Position numbers and translations under genes: made by a program. From Christiangramia forsetii KT0803 (GTDB lineage: Bacteria; Bacteroidota; Bacteroidia; Flavobacteriales; Flavobacteriaceae): a stretch of DNA of 64,000 nucleotides. How positions within the stretch are numbered: position 1 is the stretch's first letter; each line of letters starts with the position of its first letter. The stretch spans positions 558,001 to 622,000 of the forward strand of contig NC_008571.1 in the NCBI RefSeq assembly GCF_000060345.1. Direction: 5' to 3'. The notes under the pieces are model-generated. The model was not told the DNA's origin and did not search any database. It saw nothing but the letters and a program-made list of their open reading frames with translations. Positions 16,323 through 26,026 of the stretch are shown here, piece by piece.

Positions 16323-17252
16323 ATGGAAAATCTTTTGGTGGCGGAAAATATCTACAAGCGCTTCGGAAATTTTACTGCACTAAACAATGTTTCAATAAAT
16401 ATTCCCAGAGAGAGTATCTTTGGTCTTTTGGGGCCTAATGGAGCAGGAAAAACTACGTTACTTCGTATTATAAATCAAATCACCATGCCCGATGAGGGTA
16501 AGGTCTATCTGGATGGGAAACCCTTGCACCCAGACGATATTGCGCATATTGGATATCTTCCGGAAGAACGGGGACTTTACAAATCTATGAAAGTTGGGGA
16601 ACAGGCACTCTATCTTGCCAGGCTTAAAGGTTTGTCTAAAGCTGAGGCGAAGGAAAGACTTCAATACTGGTTTAAAAGATTGGAAATTGAAGGCTGGTGG
16701 GATAAAAAAATCCAGGAGCTTTCTAAAGGAATGGCTCAAAAGGTACAATTTGTCATTACTGTTCTACACAGTCCTAAATTGCTAATTTTTGACGAACCCT
16801 TTAGTGGTTTTGATCCTGTAAATGCCAACCTCATAAAAGATGAGATCTTGAAACTTAGGGATGATGGGGCCACGATATTATTTTCGACCCACAGAATGGA
16901 AAGTGTGGAAGAATTGTGTGATTATATCGCTCTAATTCATAAATCTAATAAACTGCTTGACGGGAAGGTTTCAGAAATTAAAAAGGAATATAAAGCAAAT
17001 ACTTTTGAAGTTGGTTTGGATGCCCTGGATGAATCAAAATTAAGACTGGAACTGGAAGATCGCTTTCAGGTTGGACCCGCCCGGTTTAAGAGTATTCAGA
17101 ATGATCTAAAGCTTAGTATTAAACTAAAAGAAAATGAGTCGTCGAACGATCTTATCCAGTTCTTGCTTACCAGAGCCAGGATTAATCATTTTGTAGAAGT
17201 AATACCTTCTGTGAACGATATCTTTATTAAAACAGTGACACAAAATGCGTAA
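16323..17252 (+). CDS. ABC transporter ATP-binding subunit (NatA/YhaQ-like)
   Basis: A 309-residue ABC ATPase. Walker A is GPNGAGKTT (about residues 38-46), the Q-loop is near NQITMPDEG, the signature is LSKGMAQKVQ (about 133-142) and Walker B is LLIFDEPFSGFDP (about 152-164), with the switch His in STHRMESVEELC. The C-terminal about 90 residues form the extra domain typical of DUF4162-type export ATPases. The permease gene overlaps its end by 8 bp. The pair resembles NatAB/YhaQP exporters of sodium or small toxic molecules. The substrate cannot be read from sequence. Confidence 0.92.
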   Translation: MENLLVAENIYKRFGNFTALNNVSINIPRESIFGLLGPNGAGKTTLLRIINQITMPDEGKVYLDGKPLHPDDIAHIGYLPEERGLYKSMKVGEQALYLARLKGLSKAEAKERLQYWFKRLEIEGWWDKKIQELSKGMAQKVQFVITVLHSPKLLIFDEPFSGFDPVNANLIKDEILKLRDDGATILFSTHRMESVEELCDYIALIHKSNKLLDGKVSEIKKEYKANTFEVGLDALDESKLRLELEDRFQVGPARFKSIQNDLKLSIKLKENESSNDLIQFLLTRARINHFVEVIPSVNDIFIKTVTQNA

Positions 17253-18543
17253 TCTTAGACTTATCATAAATCGGGAATACCTGGCGCGAGTTAAAAATAA
17301 AACCTTCATTATCATGACTTTTTTAAGTCCGTTGATATTTGTAGGTATGATTTTGCTGATCGCTTATCTAAGCATGCTTAATAGTACTGATCAAAAAATC
17401 ATTGCGATTCATGATGAAAGTGGGATGTTTTCAGCAGAATTTAAAGATGGAAAACAGGTTCAGTATTTAGATTACTCCAAAAAAAGCCTAAAAGAAGCAA
17501 GACAGGAAGTACTGGATAATGAATATTTCGGATTGATCCATATTTCAGATATAGAATCGGTTACTGGCAAACCTGCGGATATCGAGTTTTTTGGAAAAGA
17601 TGCGCCGGGTTTCGCTACTATTGAAAATATTGAAAAGACGATTTCAGATAAATTAACCAGGGAACAATTAATATCAAGAGGAATTGATGTTTCAGAAATT
17701 GATAAGGCCCGTGCCGAGGTAAACGTTGAAATACAGAATTTTGCAGGGGAACGAAGCTCGAAAATGTCAAATTATATCAAAATGTTCTTCGGTGGGGCGG
17801 CAGGATATCTCTTGATGATGTTTATTATCATTTATGGAAATATGGTAATGCGTAGTGTAATTGAAGAAAAAACTAACCGCATTATAGAGATTATAGTCTC
17901 TTCAGTAAAGCCATTTCAGCTATTACTTGGTAAAGTGCTTGGGACGTCACTGGCGGGTATCACGCAATTTACCGTTTGGGTAATCCTGGGAACAGTATTA
18001 TTGTTAGGTGTTTCGTCATTTATGGGGATTGATCCCACTGCAGTTCAGTCACCGGCATCGGTAGCTATAGAAAATGCAGCCAGGCCTGAGATAAATCAGC
18101 TTGTGGTTGATATACTTAAACTTCCTTATGCCAGTCTGCTTGCTTTCTTTGTAATTTATTTTATTGGCGGGTATTTCTTATATAGTGCTATTTACGCAGC
18201 TATTGGTGCGGCGGTAGATAGTGAAACCGATACTCAGCAATTCATGTTTCCTATAATTTTACCTTTAATTCTGGGGATTTATGTTGGATTCTTTTCTGTG
18301 GTTGAAAATCCGCATGGCACAGTATCAACTATATTCTCTATGGTCCCGCTTACCTCACCAATTGTAATGTTAATGAGAATACCTTTTGGAGTGCCCTGGT
18401 GGGAACTTGTAATATCAATAAGCATATTAATTGCTACAAACTTTGGTGTTCTCTGGCTTTCTGCTAAAATTTACAGGGTGGGAATACTTATGTATGGTAA
18501 AAAACCTACCTATAAAGAACTGTATAAATGGCTTAAATATTAA
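17245..18543 (+). CDS. ABC-2 type transporter permease (NatB/YhaP-like)
   Basis: A 432-residue permease. One N-terminal span (about 22-45) is followed by a large extracytoplasmic domain (about 50-170). A cluster of five or six spans comes after (about 175-420), with SVIEEKTNRIIEIIVSSVKP typical of the ABC-2 family between the second and third. The start overlaps the ATPase gene by 8 bp, and the MscS gene begins 2 bp after its stop, so the transport genes form one operon. It should pair with the ATPase at 16323 to make a two-component exporter. Confidence 0.9.
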   Translation: MRNLRLIINREYLARVKNKTFIIMTFLSPLIFVGMILLIAYLSMLNSTDQKIIAIHDESGMFSAEFKDGKQVQYLDYSKKSLKEARQEVLDNEYFGLIHISDIESVTGKPADIEFFGKDAPGFATIENIEKTISDKLTREQLISRGIDVSEIDKARAEVNVEIQNFAGERSSKMSNYIKMFFGGAAGYLLMMFIIIYGNMVMRSVIEEKTNRIIEIIVSSVKPFQLLLGKVLGTSLAGITQFTVWVILGTVLLLGVSSFMGIDPTAVQSPASVAIENAARPEINQLVVDILKLPYASLLAFFVIYFIGGYFLYSAIYAAIGAAVDSETDTQQFMFPIILPLILGIYVGFFSVVENPHGTVSTIFSMVPLTSPIVMLMRIPFGVPWWELVISISILIATNFGVLWLSAKIYRVGILMYGKKPTYKELYKWLKY

Positions 18544-18545
18544 GT

Positions 18546-19472
18546 ATGCAGGATCAAACAACAAAGGAGAAAGTTACTGAGGTAATCGAGCAGGATATCT
18601 GGGGATTGATAAAAGAGATCTGGAATGCTGGATTTAGCTACAATATAGGAAGCGAGGATCTTAAGATCACGGTAGGCCTTATTGTTATAATTGTACTAAC
18701 ATTTTTAGTAACAAGTGTTGTTTTAAGACTTATTAGATCGTTTATCACTTCCAAATTACTGGAGGAGGATAAAATGAAGTTTATAAGTGTATTTAAGTTT
18801 ATTAAATACTTTGTTTACCTAACGGTGATATTAATAACCTTGAGTTCCACCGGGGTAGATGTTACTATTCTTTTAACTGCTTCTGCAGCGCTTTTTGTTG
18901 GACTAGGTCTTGCCTTACAGGAATTATTTCAGGATGTTATTGGAGGGATCTTTATTATTCTTGATAAATCTCTGCTGGTAGGCGATGTTATAGAGATGGA
19001 CGGACGTGTGGCCAGGGTTTTTGAGATCAAACTAAGAACAACCCGGGCTTTGACCAGGGATGATAAAGTAATGATTATCCCAAATCATAAATTCATAAGT
19101 GACACCGTTTATAATTATACTCAAAACCATAAAACAACTCGGGAGGTTGTAAGAATTGGGGTTGCTTACGGGAGTGATGTAGAGAAGGTGCGGGAAGTCC
19201 TTTTAGAGTGCGCGAGAGAACAAAAAGGAATTTTAAAAAAACCTGAGCCATTTGTGCTTTTTGAGGATTTTGGGGATTCTGCATTGCTTTTCGGGCTGCA
19301 TTTCTATGTGTCAGATAGTTTTGTAGATCCTAAAGTAAAAAGTGAGTTGAGATTTAAGATCAATAATAGATTTAGATTGAACAATATAACCATTCCATTC
19401 CCACAAAGGGATGTACATATGTTCTATCCAAAAGAAATTCAGAACCCCGAAGAATCTAACGAAGATGCGTAA
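18546..19472 (+). CDS. Small-conductance mechanosensitive channel (MscS family)
   Basis: A 308-residue MscS-type channel opening under membrane tension. After a short cytoplasmic start, spans occur at about 38-60 and 82-105. The pore-lining third helix is near 110-130 (SAALFVGLGLALQELFQD). The beta domain follows (LLVGDVIEMDGRVARVFEIKLRTT) with the typical VMIIPNHKFISDTVYNYT, and then the alpha/beta C-terminal domain. It sits in an apparent operon between the ABC exporter and the DUF6268 outer-membrane protein, which it overlaps by 8 bp. Confidence 0.92.
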   Translation: MQDQTTKEKVTEVIEQDIWGLIKEIWNAGFSYNIGSEDLKITVGLIVIIVLTFLVTSVVLRLIRSFITSKLLEEDKMKFISVFKFIKYFVYLTVILITLSSTGVDVTILLTASAALFVGLGLALQELFQDVIGGIFIILDKSLLVGDVIEMDGRVARVFEIKLRTTRALTRDDKVMIIPNHKFISDTVYNYTQNHKTTREVVRIGVAYGSDVEKVREVLLECAREQKGILKKPEPFVLFEDFGDSALLFGLHFYVSDSFVDPKVKSELRFKINNRFRLNNITIPFPQRDVHMFYPKEIQNPEESNEDA

Positions 19473-20358
19473 AAGCCTGTATTTAATAATTTTATTATTT
19501 TTTAGTCTGAGTGCTTTTTGCCAGTCGACAGATCTGGCCAGGTTAGAGTATACCTATTTTCCGCAGAAAAATTCAGATAACTCTTTTAGAAGAATACGGG
19601 CACAGGTTGCATATCCAATAGCACTGAAGAAAGAAGGTTCCTATTTGATTCCGGGACTAGAATATAGAAATGTGCAATTTAAATATGATGATCCCGTACC
19701 TTTCGCTACCAGCGACCTGGATAGATTTCAAAGTTTTACAGCATCTCTAGGTTACACCTTTAAAATGAATGATATATGGAGATTCGGTGCTCAGGGAGGT
19801 CTTAAGATCGCCTCTAATTTTTCCCAAAATGATATATTTAGTGATGACCTTATTTATACAGGAGCCTTATACTTTATTAAGATAAAAGAAGACGATAGGT
19901 ATTACGAGCCCTGGAGGCTAATTCTTGGACTCCAGTATTCTACCACTACCGGTTTCCCGTTTCCTCTGCCTATTGTGAACTATTATAAAAGATGGGATGA
20001 GAACTGGTCTTTTATGGCGGGTATTCCTAAATCCAATTTAAAGTATTATTTTAATGACAAACATGAAGTACAGTTGTTTGCTACTTTAGATGGATTTTTC
20101 TCCAATATTCAGAAGAACTTTGATGCGACTCCTGAAGTTCAAAATAATCCGGTAGCTGAAAGCATGTCTATGACTATTCTTTTAAGTGGTTTGGGATATG
20201 AATTCAAGCTTACAGATCATTTGAAATTTTATTTATATGGAGGACACACCATCATAAATGATATTAGGTTTAGAGATGCAGATAAAAATGATGTTTATAC
20301 TATAAACGATACAAATACATTCTACGCTAGAAGCGGACTAAAATTTACAATACTATAA
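19465..20358 (+). CDS. DUF6268-like outer-membrane protein
   Basis: With the start at 19465 the product is 297 residues with a clear signal peptide (MRKSLYLIILLFFSLSAFCQ). The rest has alternating beta strands, many aromatic residues and a short C-terminus ending YARSGLKFTIL, as expected of a small outer-membrane barrel; the pattern fits DUF6268. No transport role is known. It overlaps the MscS gene by 8 bp and its TAA shares a base with the ATG of the response regulator, so all three are likely cotranscribed. An in-frame start further upstream would bury the signal peptide. Confidence 0.78.
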   Translation: MRKSLYLIILLFFSLSAFCQSTDLARLEYTYFPQKNSDNSFRRIRAQVAYPIALKKEGSYLIPGLEYRNVQFKYDDPVPFATSDLDRFQSFTASLGYTFKMNDIWRFGAQGGLKIASNFSQNDIFSDDLIYTGALYFIKIKEDDRYYEPWRLILGLQYSTTTGFPFPLPIVNYYKRWDENWSFMAGIPKSNLKYYFNDKHEVQLFATLDGFFSNIQKNFDATPEVQNNPVAESMSMTILLSGLGYEFKLTDHLKFYLYGGHTIINDIRFRDADKNDVYTINDTNTFYARSGLKFTIL

Positions 20359-21524
20359 TGGCAAAAATTTTATTAATAGAAGACGAAGCATCCATTAGAA
20401 GGGTACTTAACAAAATTCTTACAGAAGAAAGCAAGAACTATGAAGTTACAGATGCCGAAGATGGACTCCAAGGAATGGAATTGGTAAAAAATGAAGATTT
20501 TGACCTTATCCTTTGTGATATAAAAATGCCAAAGATGGATGGTGTTGAGGTATTGGAGGCAGTTAAAAAGATAAAACCTGAAATTCCCGTGGTAATGATA
20601 TCGGGTCATGGTGATCTTGATACAGCTGTAAACACTATGAAAATAGGAGCATTTGATTATATTTCAAAACCGCCGGATCTAAACCGTCTTTTAAATACAG
20701 TAAGAAATGCTCTAGATCGAAAAGAGCTTGTAGTTGAAAATACAAGATTAAAGAAAAAAGTAAGCAAGAATTATCAAATGATAGGGGAATCTCAAGAGAT
20801 TCATACCATCAAGGATATGATTGAAAAAGTTGCACATACCGATGCCCGTGTTCTTATTACCGGACCAAATGGTACCGGAAAAGAACTGGTGGCGCACTGG
20901 CTACATCAAAAAAGTGACCGTTCTAAAGGGCCGATGGTAGAAGTGAATTGTGCTGCTATTCCATCAGAACTTATTGAAAGCGAATTATTTGGTCATGTGA
21001 AAGGTGCTTTTACATCAGCTAATAAAGACAGGGCCGGGAAATTTGAAGCTGCAAATAAGGGAACCATATTTCTAGATGAAATTGGTGATATGAGTCTTTC
21101 AGCCCAGGCAAAGGTTTTAAGAGCACTACAAGAGAATAGGATTTCAAGAGTTGGTAGCGATAAAGATATTAAAGTGGATGTTAGAGTTGTAGCTGCTACC
21201 AATAAAGATCTAAAAAAAGAAATTGAAGAGAATAATTTCAGGGAGGATCTGTACCATAGACTGGCAGTAATTCTTATTGAGGTACCGGCGTTAAAAGACA
21301 GAAAAGATGACATTCCTCTACTTGTAGATTATTTCAGCGAAAAGATCGCCAGCGAACAGGGTACTAATAAAAAAGAATTTACCAAAGATGCTATAGCACT
21401 GCTACAGGACAGTGAGTGGCGTGGAAATGTAAGGGAACTACGAAATGTTGTGGAACGCTTAATTATTCTTGGAGGTAAGCAGATCACAGATGAAGATGTA
21501 AAACTTTTTGGAAGCAGGTTTTAA
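20358..21524 (+). CDS. Sigma-54-type response regulator (receiver + AAA+) lacking a DNA-binding tail
   Basis: A 388-residue NtrC-like protein. The receiver domain (1-120) has acidic residues EDE, the phosphorylation Asp in LILCDIKMPKMDG (about 54) and Lys in YISKPP. The AAA+ domain (about 145-375) has Walker A GPNGTGKE, Walker B GTIFLDEIGDMS and the arginine-finger segment. Two oddities stand out. The sigma-54 contact loop reads GAFTSA, not GAFTGA. The protein also ends at KLFGSRF, with no room for the C-terminal Fis-type helix-turn-helix. It may act from solution or regulate by protein contact. No histidine kinase gene is adjacent. Confidence 0.9.
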   Translation: MAKILLIEDEASIRRVLNKILTEESKNYEVTDAEDGLQGMELVKNEDFDLILCDIKMPKMDGVEVLEAVKKIKPEIPVVMISGHGDLDTAVNTMKIGAFDYISKPPDLNRLLNTVRNALDRKELVVENTRLKKKVSKNYQMIGESQEIHTIKDMIEKVAHTDARVLITGPNGTGKELVAHWLHQKSDRSKGPMVEVNCAAIPSELIESELFGHVKGAFTSANKDRAGKFEAANKGTIFLDEIGDMSLSAQAKVLRALQENRISRVGSDKDIKVDVRVVAATNKDLKKEIEENNFREDLYHRLAVILIEVPALKDRKDDIPLLVDYFSEKIASEQGTNKKEFTKDAIALLQDSEWRGNVRELRNVVERLIILGGKQITDEDVKLFGSRF

Positions 21525-22126
21525 GGTCTTTTATTTCTCGGATTTTTAGGATCATATTTCAAAAAATACATGGTGTCTCCACTAGGGTGATCCCATTCAT
21601 GGAAAAGTTCAAAACCAACCCGTTGATAAACAATTGCATTCGTTCTTCCTCGGGTTTCTGCATATAGTTCCAGTTCGTTATCATGAGCAGTTCTAAAGAA
21701 AACATCCTTCATTTCTTTCCCTACCTGGGTATCTGCACCACGAAAATCTTTAAGAATTCCCCAAAACCAGCAATATAAGTACTCTCCTTCCTGCGGACGC
21801 TGATTCTTAATATATTTTTGAGTTTTTAAGATATTCAACGCATTTTTAATTCCCGTAACATTAGCAACGAGTTTTAGTTCAGGCCAGAGATCTTTCCAGA
21901 AGCTTTCTTCCTTTTTACTGGTTTTAAAAAGGATTGCGATTCCCTGCTTGTTTTCAGAAACAATAAGCGCGTCTTTTTGAATGGCCTTATCTACCATATG
22001 GGTAGCAAGATATCTAAACCTTGCGTCACGATTGCCTCCTTCTTTTACTACATCCATAGAAGAAGGAATTTCTTTTAGAAGTGTCGTAACCTTCTCAATG
22101 ATATCTTTTCTCTCTAGTTTATCCAA
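21521..22126 (-). CDS. GNAT-like N-acetyltransferase family protein
   Basis: A 201-residue protein whose C-terminal half carries the last part of a GNAT fold: ELELYAETRGRTNAIVYQRVGFELFHEW, resembling motif B with the usual Y-x-x-x-GF end. The N-terminal half is less typical, and the acetyl-CoA loop (motif A, around VGKEMKDVFFRTA) is weak. The substrate is unknown. The gene is convergent with the response regulator, overlapping it by 4 bp, and is monocistronic. Confidence 0.65.
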   Translation of the reverse strand: MDKLERKDIIEKVTTLLKEIPSSMDVVKEGGNRDARFRYLATHMVDKAIQKDALIVSENKQGIAILFKTSKKEESFWKDLWPELKLVANVTGIKNALNILKTQKYIKNQRPQEGEYLYCWFWGILKDFRGADTQVGKEMKDVFFRTAHDNELELYAETRGRTNAIVYQRVGFELFHEWDHPSGDTMYFLKYDPKNPRNKRP

Positions 22127-22206
22127 GCTGAAAAATTATTTGCTGCGAAGATAAAAAAATTAACTCTCATAAAGATTGTATATTTAGTCAGAGATATATA
22201 GACTTT

Positions 22207-23091
22207 ATGAAGAAAATAGACCATTCAGAATTTAAAGTTTCTGAAAAGATTCAACTAAAGAATATCAAAACCAAATTTGACCTGAATGCATCTGAAGATA
22301 AGATCAAGGATGAAATGAAAGAGATAAGAAAAGATCTCGGAGACTGGCAGGATACTTTATATGCCCATGGTAAATATTCAGTGCTTATATGTTTGCAGGG
22401 AACCGATACTGCGGGAAAAGATAGTCTTATCAGGGAAGTGTTCAAAGATTTTAATAGTCGGGGAGTGGTAGTTCATAGTTTTAAAACACCTTCAGAAAAA
22501 GAACTGAAACATGATTATCTATGGCGACATTATATAGCTTTACCAGAACGCGGAAAATTTGGTGTTTTCAATAGAACGCATTACGAAAATGTTTTGGTAA
22601 CCAGAGTGCATCCGGAATATATTCTAAATGAAAACATTCCAGGTATTAACACTACTTCAGATATTACAGAGGATTTCTGGGAAAAAAGATTCGAGCAAAT
22701 TCGCGATTTTGAGCAGCATATCGCCGAAAATGGGACCATCATATTTAAGTTTTTTCTGCATCTTTCTAAAGAAGAGCAAAGGCAGCGTCTTTTAAGAAGA
22801 TTAGATAAACCCAATAAAAACTGGAAGTTCTCCCCCGGCGATCTTAAGGAACGAAAATTATGGGACGAATATCAAAAATATTATCAGGAAGCGATAAATA
22901 AAACTTCGACTCATGATGCACCCTGGTATATTATTCCTGCAGATGATAAGGATACGGCCAGATATCTGGTAGCTAAAACTTTATTTTCAGAACTTATTAA
23001 ATACAAAGATGTAAAGGAACCTGAACTGGATCCCAAAATCAAAAAAAATATTGATGAATATAGAGAGCAGCTAAAGAGCGAAAAGAATTAA
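22207..23091 (+). CDS. ppk2: Polyphosphate kinase 2 family protein
   Basis: A 294-residue PPK2-family enzyme that moves phosphate between polyphosphate and nucleotides. Motifs are Walker A LQGTDTAGKDSLIREVF (about residues 62-78), the lid-type KTPSEKELKHDYLWRHY (about 95-111), GVFNRTHYENVLV (about 119-131) and the Arg-rich LSKEEQRQRLLRRLDKPNKNWKFSPGD. The size fits single-domain PPK2. Whether it makes GTP/ATP from polyP or phosphorylates NMP cannot be told here. It is a cytoplasmic, monocistronic gene. Confidence 0.9.
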   Translation: MKKIDHSEFKVSEKIQLKNIKTKFDLNASEDKIKDEMKEIRKDLGDWQDTLYAHGKYSVLICLQGTDTAGKDSLIREVFKDFNSRGVVVHSFKTPSEKELKHDYLWRHYIALPERGKFGVFNRTHYENVLVTRVHPEYILNENIPGINTTSDITEDFWEKRFEQIRDFEQHIAENGTIIFKFFLHLSKEEQRQRLLRRLDKPNKNWKFSPGDLKERKLWDEYQKYYQEAINKTSTHDAPWYIIPADDKDTARYLVAKTLFSELIKYKDVKEPELDPKIKKNIDEYREQLKSEKN

Positions 23092-23148
23092 ACTTAAGCT
23101 TCGCAGAACTAAAAAAAATGCCGTTATTTTGCGACAAACAATCTTTTT

Positions 23149-24570
23149 ATGAAGTCTTTTTATCTCTCTTTAATTTTGATCTTCTCTGGAATTATAGTCT
23201 CCGGACAAACTAATTTTACAAAAGATTCTCTGGAAATGAGAAAGATCTATGACATGTCTCTTCTCAACGGGAAAAGCTATGATTGGTTAGATCATTTATC
23301 AAACGAGATAGGAGGGCGATTATCTGGTTCCTATAGTGCGCAACAGGCCGTAGAATATACTAAAGCAGAACTTGAAAAACTGGGTCTTGATAAGGTTTGG
23401 TTGCAACCGGTTATGGTACCAAAATGGACAAGGGGAGAAAGAGAATTCGCATACGTGCAAACAGGGCCGGGAGAAACAAGAAATGTGAATATTACGGCGC
23501 TTGGAGGTTCAATTGCAACTCCCGCGGGAGGAACCAAAGCAAACGTGATTGAAGTACAGGGAATAGAGCAGTTGAAGGAATATGGCCGGGAAAATATTGA
23601 AGGTAAGATTGTATTCTATAACAGGCCCATGCGAGCAGATCATATTCAGACTTTTGAAGCTTATGGTGGTTGTGTAGATCAACGTTATTCCGGAGCTGAA
23701 GAAGCTGTAAAATATGGTGCGGTGGGCGTTATTGTAAGGTCTATGAATCTAAGAATGGACGATTTTCCTCACACAGGTTCTATGAGTTACGGTGATACTC
23801 CTAATAATAAGCGAATCCCCGCAGCAGCAATTTCAACCAATGATGCGCAATATTTAAGCGGAATTTTGAAAGTTCAGAAAGATCTGGAATTTTATTTAAA
23901 GATGAATTGTGAGCTGCATGAAGATGTTCAATCTTATAATGTAATTGGAGAAATTACAGGTACACAAAACCCGGAACAGATCATGGTAGTTGGTGGACAC
24001 TTAGATTCCTGGGATCTAGGAGACGGTTCTCATGATGATGGTGCCGGGGTGGTACAGTCTATGGAGGTCTTGAGATTGTTTAAAGAAACAGGTTATAAGC
24101 CGAAGAAAACCTTGCGTGTGGTACTTTTTATGAACGAGGAAAACGGTCTTCGCGGAGGGAACAAATATGCTGAAGTTGCTAAATCTAAAAATGAAGAGCA
24201 CGTTTTCGCTTTAGAGAGTGATGCCGGAGGATTTACTCCCAGAGGATTTTCTTTTGCCGCAAACGATGCTCAATTCAATAAAGTGCTTTCCTGGAAGAAA
24301 CTGTTCAAACCTTATTTGATCCATTATTTTGAACAAGGAGGGAGTGGTGCAGATATAGGTCCGCTGGAAGGAGGTAACACTGTACTTGCCGGACTTAGAC
24401 CGGATTCTCAACGTTATTTCGATTATCACCATGCCGCTAGCGATACTTTTGATAAAGTAAATAAAAGGGAACTGGAATTAGGAGCAGCTACGATGGCTTC
24501 ATTAGTGTATCTTGTAGATACTTATGGTTTTAATAATATTAATAAGGAGACCGTAGAAATAGCAGATTAA
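23149..24570 (+). CDS. Secreted M28 family zinc aminopeptidase/carboxypeptidase
   Basis: A 473-residue exported peptidase. The signal peptide covers about 1-21 (GIIVSGQTN). A protease-associated (PA) insert (about 120-240) precedes the M28 catalytic domain (about 260-465). Zinc-site residues are visible in GGHLDSWDLGDGSHDDGAG (about 284-302), the catalytic Glu pair in FMNEENGLRGG (about 330), the Asp of LESDAGGF and the His of YDYHHAASDTFD. The architecture is like glutamate carboxypeptidase/PepY-type enzymes that trim amino acids from peptides in the periplasm. The gene is monocistronic. Confidence 0.9.
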   Translation: MKSFYLSLILIFSGIIVSGQTNFTKDSLEMRKIYDMSLLNGKSYDWLDHLSNEIGGRLSGSYSAQQAVEYTKAELEKLGLDKVWLQPVMVPKWTRGEREFAYVQTGPGETRNVNITALGGSIATPAGGTKANVIEVQGIEQLKEYGRENIEGKIVFYNRPMRADHIQTFEAYGGCVDQRYSGAEEAVKYGAVGVIVRSMNLRMDDFPHTGSMSYGDTPNNKRIPAAAISTNDAQYLSGILKVQKDLEFYLKMNCELHEDVQSYNVIGEITGTQNPEQIMVVGGHLDSWDLGDGSHDDGAGVVQSMEVLRLFKETGYKPKKTLRVVLFMNEENGLRGGNKYAEVAKSKNEEHVFALESDAGGFTPRGFSFAANDAQFNKVLSWKKLFKPYLIHYFEQGGSGADIGPLEGGNTVLAGLRPDSQRYFDYHHAASDTFDKVNKRELELGAATMASLVYLVDTYGFNNINKETVEIAD

Positions 24571-24628
24571 CAACTTTCAGAAGTAAAGAATTTATTTAAT
24601 TATCGCTTTAAAAGAAACTTAAAGCATC

Positions 24629-24636
24629 TACCTTTG
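24629..24636 (+). promoter_or_regulatory. Candidate -7 element of the MATE gene
   Basis: TACCTTTG fits TAnnTTTG and lies 19 bp before the TTG start at 24655, giving a very short leader. Confidence 0.45.
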
Positions 24637-24654
24637 CAGACTTAAAATTTAGTT

Positions 24655-26016
24655 TTGCAGCTTTCAGCTTACACAAAAGAATTCAGTAAGAACCTTCATA
24701 TCGCATATCCCGTTATGCTTGGCCAGTTGGGTCACGTAATGGTAGGTTTGGTAGATAATTTAATGATTGGACAATTAGGGGCTGCTCCATTAGCGGCAGT
24801 TTCTCTTGGAAATGCACTGGTTTTTATAGCAATGTCTATGGGAATTGGCTTTTCGTTTGCTATTACTCCCTTAATTGCTGAAGCTGATGGAGCTGATGAT
24901 CTTGAGGGTGGAAGAAGTTATTTTCATCATGGGCTTATTCTTAGTAGCATTAATGGTTTACTACTTTTTATACTGCTGTTAATTGCAAAGCCGATTCTAT
25001 ATTATTTAGATCAGCCACAAGAAGTGGTAGATCTGGCAATTCCATATCTTAATATCGTAGCTTTTTCAATGGTACCGTTGATGGCTTTCCAGGCTTTTAA
25101 ACAGTTCGCAGACGGACTTTCCCAAACGAGATACGCTATGTATGCCACGATTCTTGCTAATGTGGTAAACGTAGTCTTTAACTATTTATTGATTTACGGG
25201 ATCTGGTTCTTTCCAAGACTGGAGCTGGAAGGAGCTGCCTGGGGAACATTGATTTCACGGTTCTTTATGCTCTGGTTCGTCTGGGAAATATTACGCCGGA
25301 AATCTAAATTTATCGAGTATTTCAAATGGTCTAAAAGAGAAATGATCAAGTGGTCAATTTTCAAAAGAATACTCTCACTTGGTTTTCCTACCGCGCTACA
25401 GATGCTTTTTGAAGTTGCTATTTTTACCGGAACTATTTTCCTGGCCGGAAATCTGGGAACTAATCCGCAGGCAGCAAATCAGATAGCACTGAACCTGGCT
25501 TCGATGACCTTTATGATTGCAGTAGGGCTCGGGGTAACCGCAACAATACGTGTCGGGAATCAGGTTGGATTAAGGAAATATAAAGAATTAAGAAGGATTG
25601 GGTATTCCATCTTTTTGCTGGTCTTTTTAATTGAAGCTGTGTTTGCGATCCTTTTTATTCTGTTGAAAGATATTTTACCTGTTTTCTATATAGATAATAT
25701 GGAAGTGATCTCACTAGCCGCACAGTTGCTGGTGATCGCTGCTCTTTTTCAGCTAAGTGATGGCATACAGGTTGTGATTCTTGGAGCGTTGCGAGGACTT
25801 CAGGATGTGAAAATACCTACCGTAATCTGCTTTATCTCTTATTGGATCATCGGTTTTCCGGTAAGTTTCTATTTTGGTCAGGCAGATCAACTGGGGAGTA
25901 TGGGAATCTGGCTTGGATTACTTGCAGGCTTGACATCCTCTGCAATATTGTTATATTTCCGCTTTAATTATTTAAGCCGAAAATTAATTAGAACTAAAGA
26001 AACTTTAATAGCATAA
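24655..26016 (+). CDS. MATE family multidrug efflux transporter
   Basis: A 453-residue, twelve-span MATE transporter exporting drugs or metabolites with sodium or proton antiport. Typical stretches are GQLGHVMVGLVDNLMIGQLG in the first two helices, ADGLSQTRYAMYATILANVVNVVFNYLLIYG, and ALRGLQDVKIPTVICFISYW in the second half. It begins with TTG, supported by the promoter box at 24629 and by the absence of a closer ATG. The gene heads an apparent unit with the small acidic protein and PAP2 gene downstream. Confidence 0.92.
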   Translation: MQLSAYTKEFSKNLHIAYPVMLGQLGHVMVGLVDNLMIGQLGAAPLAAVSLGNALVFIAMSMGIGFSFAITPLIAEADGADDLEGGRSYFHHGLILSSINGLLLFILLLIAKPILYYLDQPQEVVDLAIPYLNIVAFSMVPLMAFQAFKQFADGLSQTRYAMYATILANVVNVVFNYLLIYGIWFFPRLELEGAAWGTLISRFFMLWFVWEILRRKSKFIEYFKWSKREMIKWSIFKRILSLGFPTALQMLFEVAIFTGTIFLAGNLGTNPQAANQIALNLASMTFMIAVGLGVTATIRVGNQVGLRKYKELRRIGYSIFLLVFLIEAVFAILFILLKDILPVFYIDNMEVISLAAQLLVIAALFQLSDGIQVVILGALRGLQDVKIPTVICFISYWIIGFPVSFYFGQADQLGSMGIWLGLLAGLTSSAILLYFRFNYLSRKLIRTKETLIA

Positions 26017-26026
26017 AAAGATAGAT

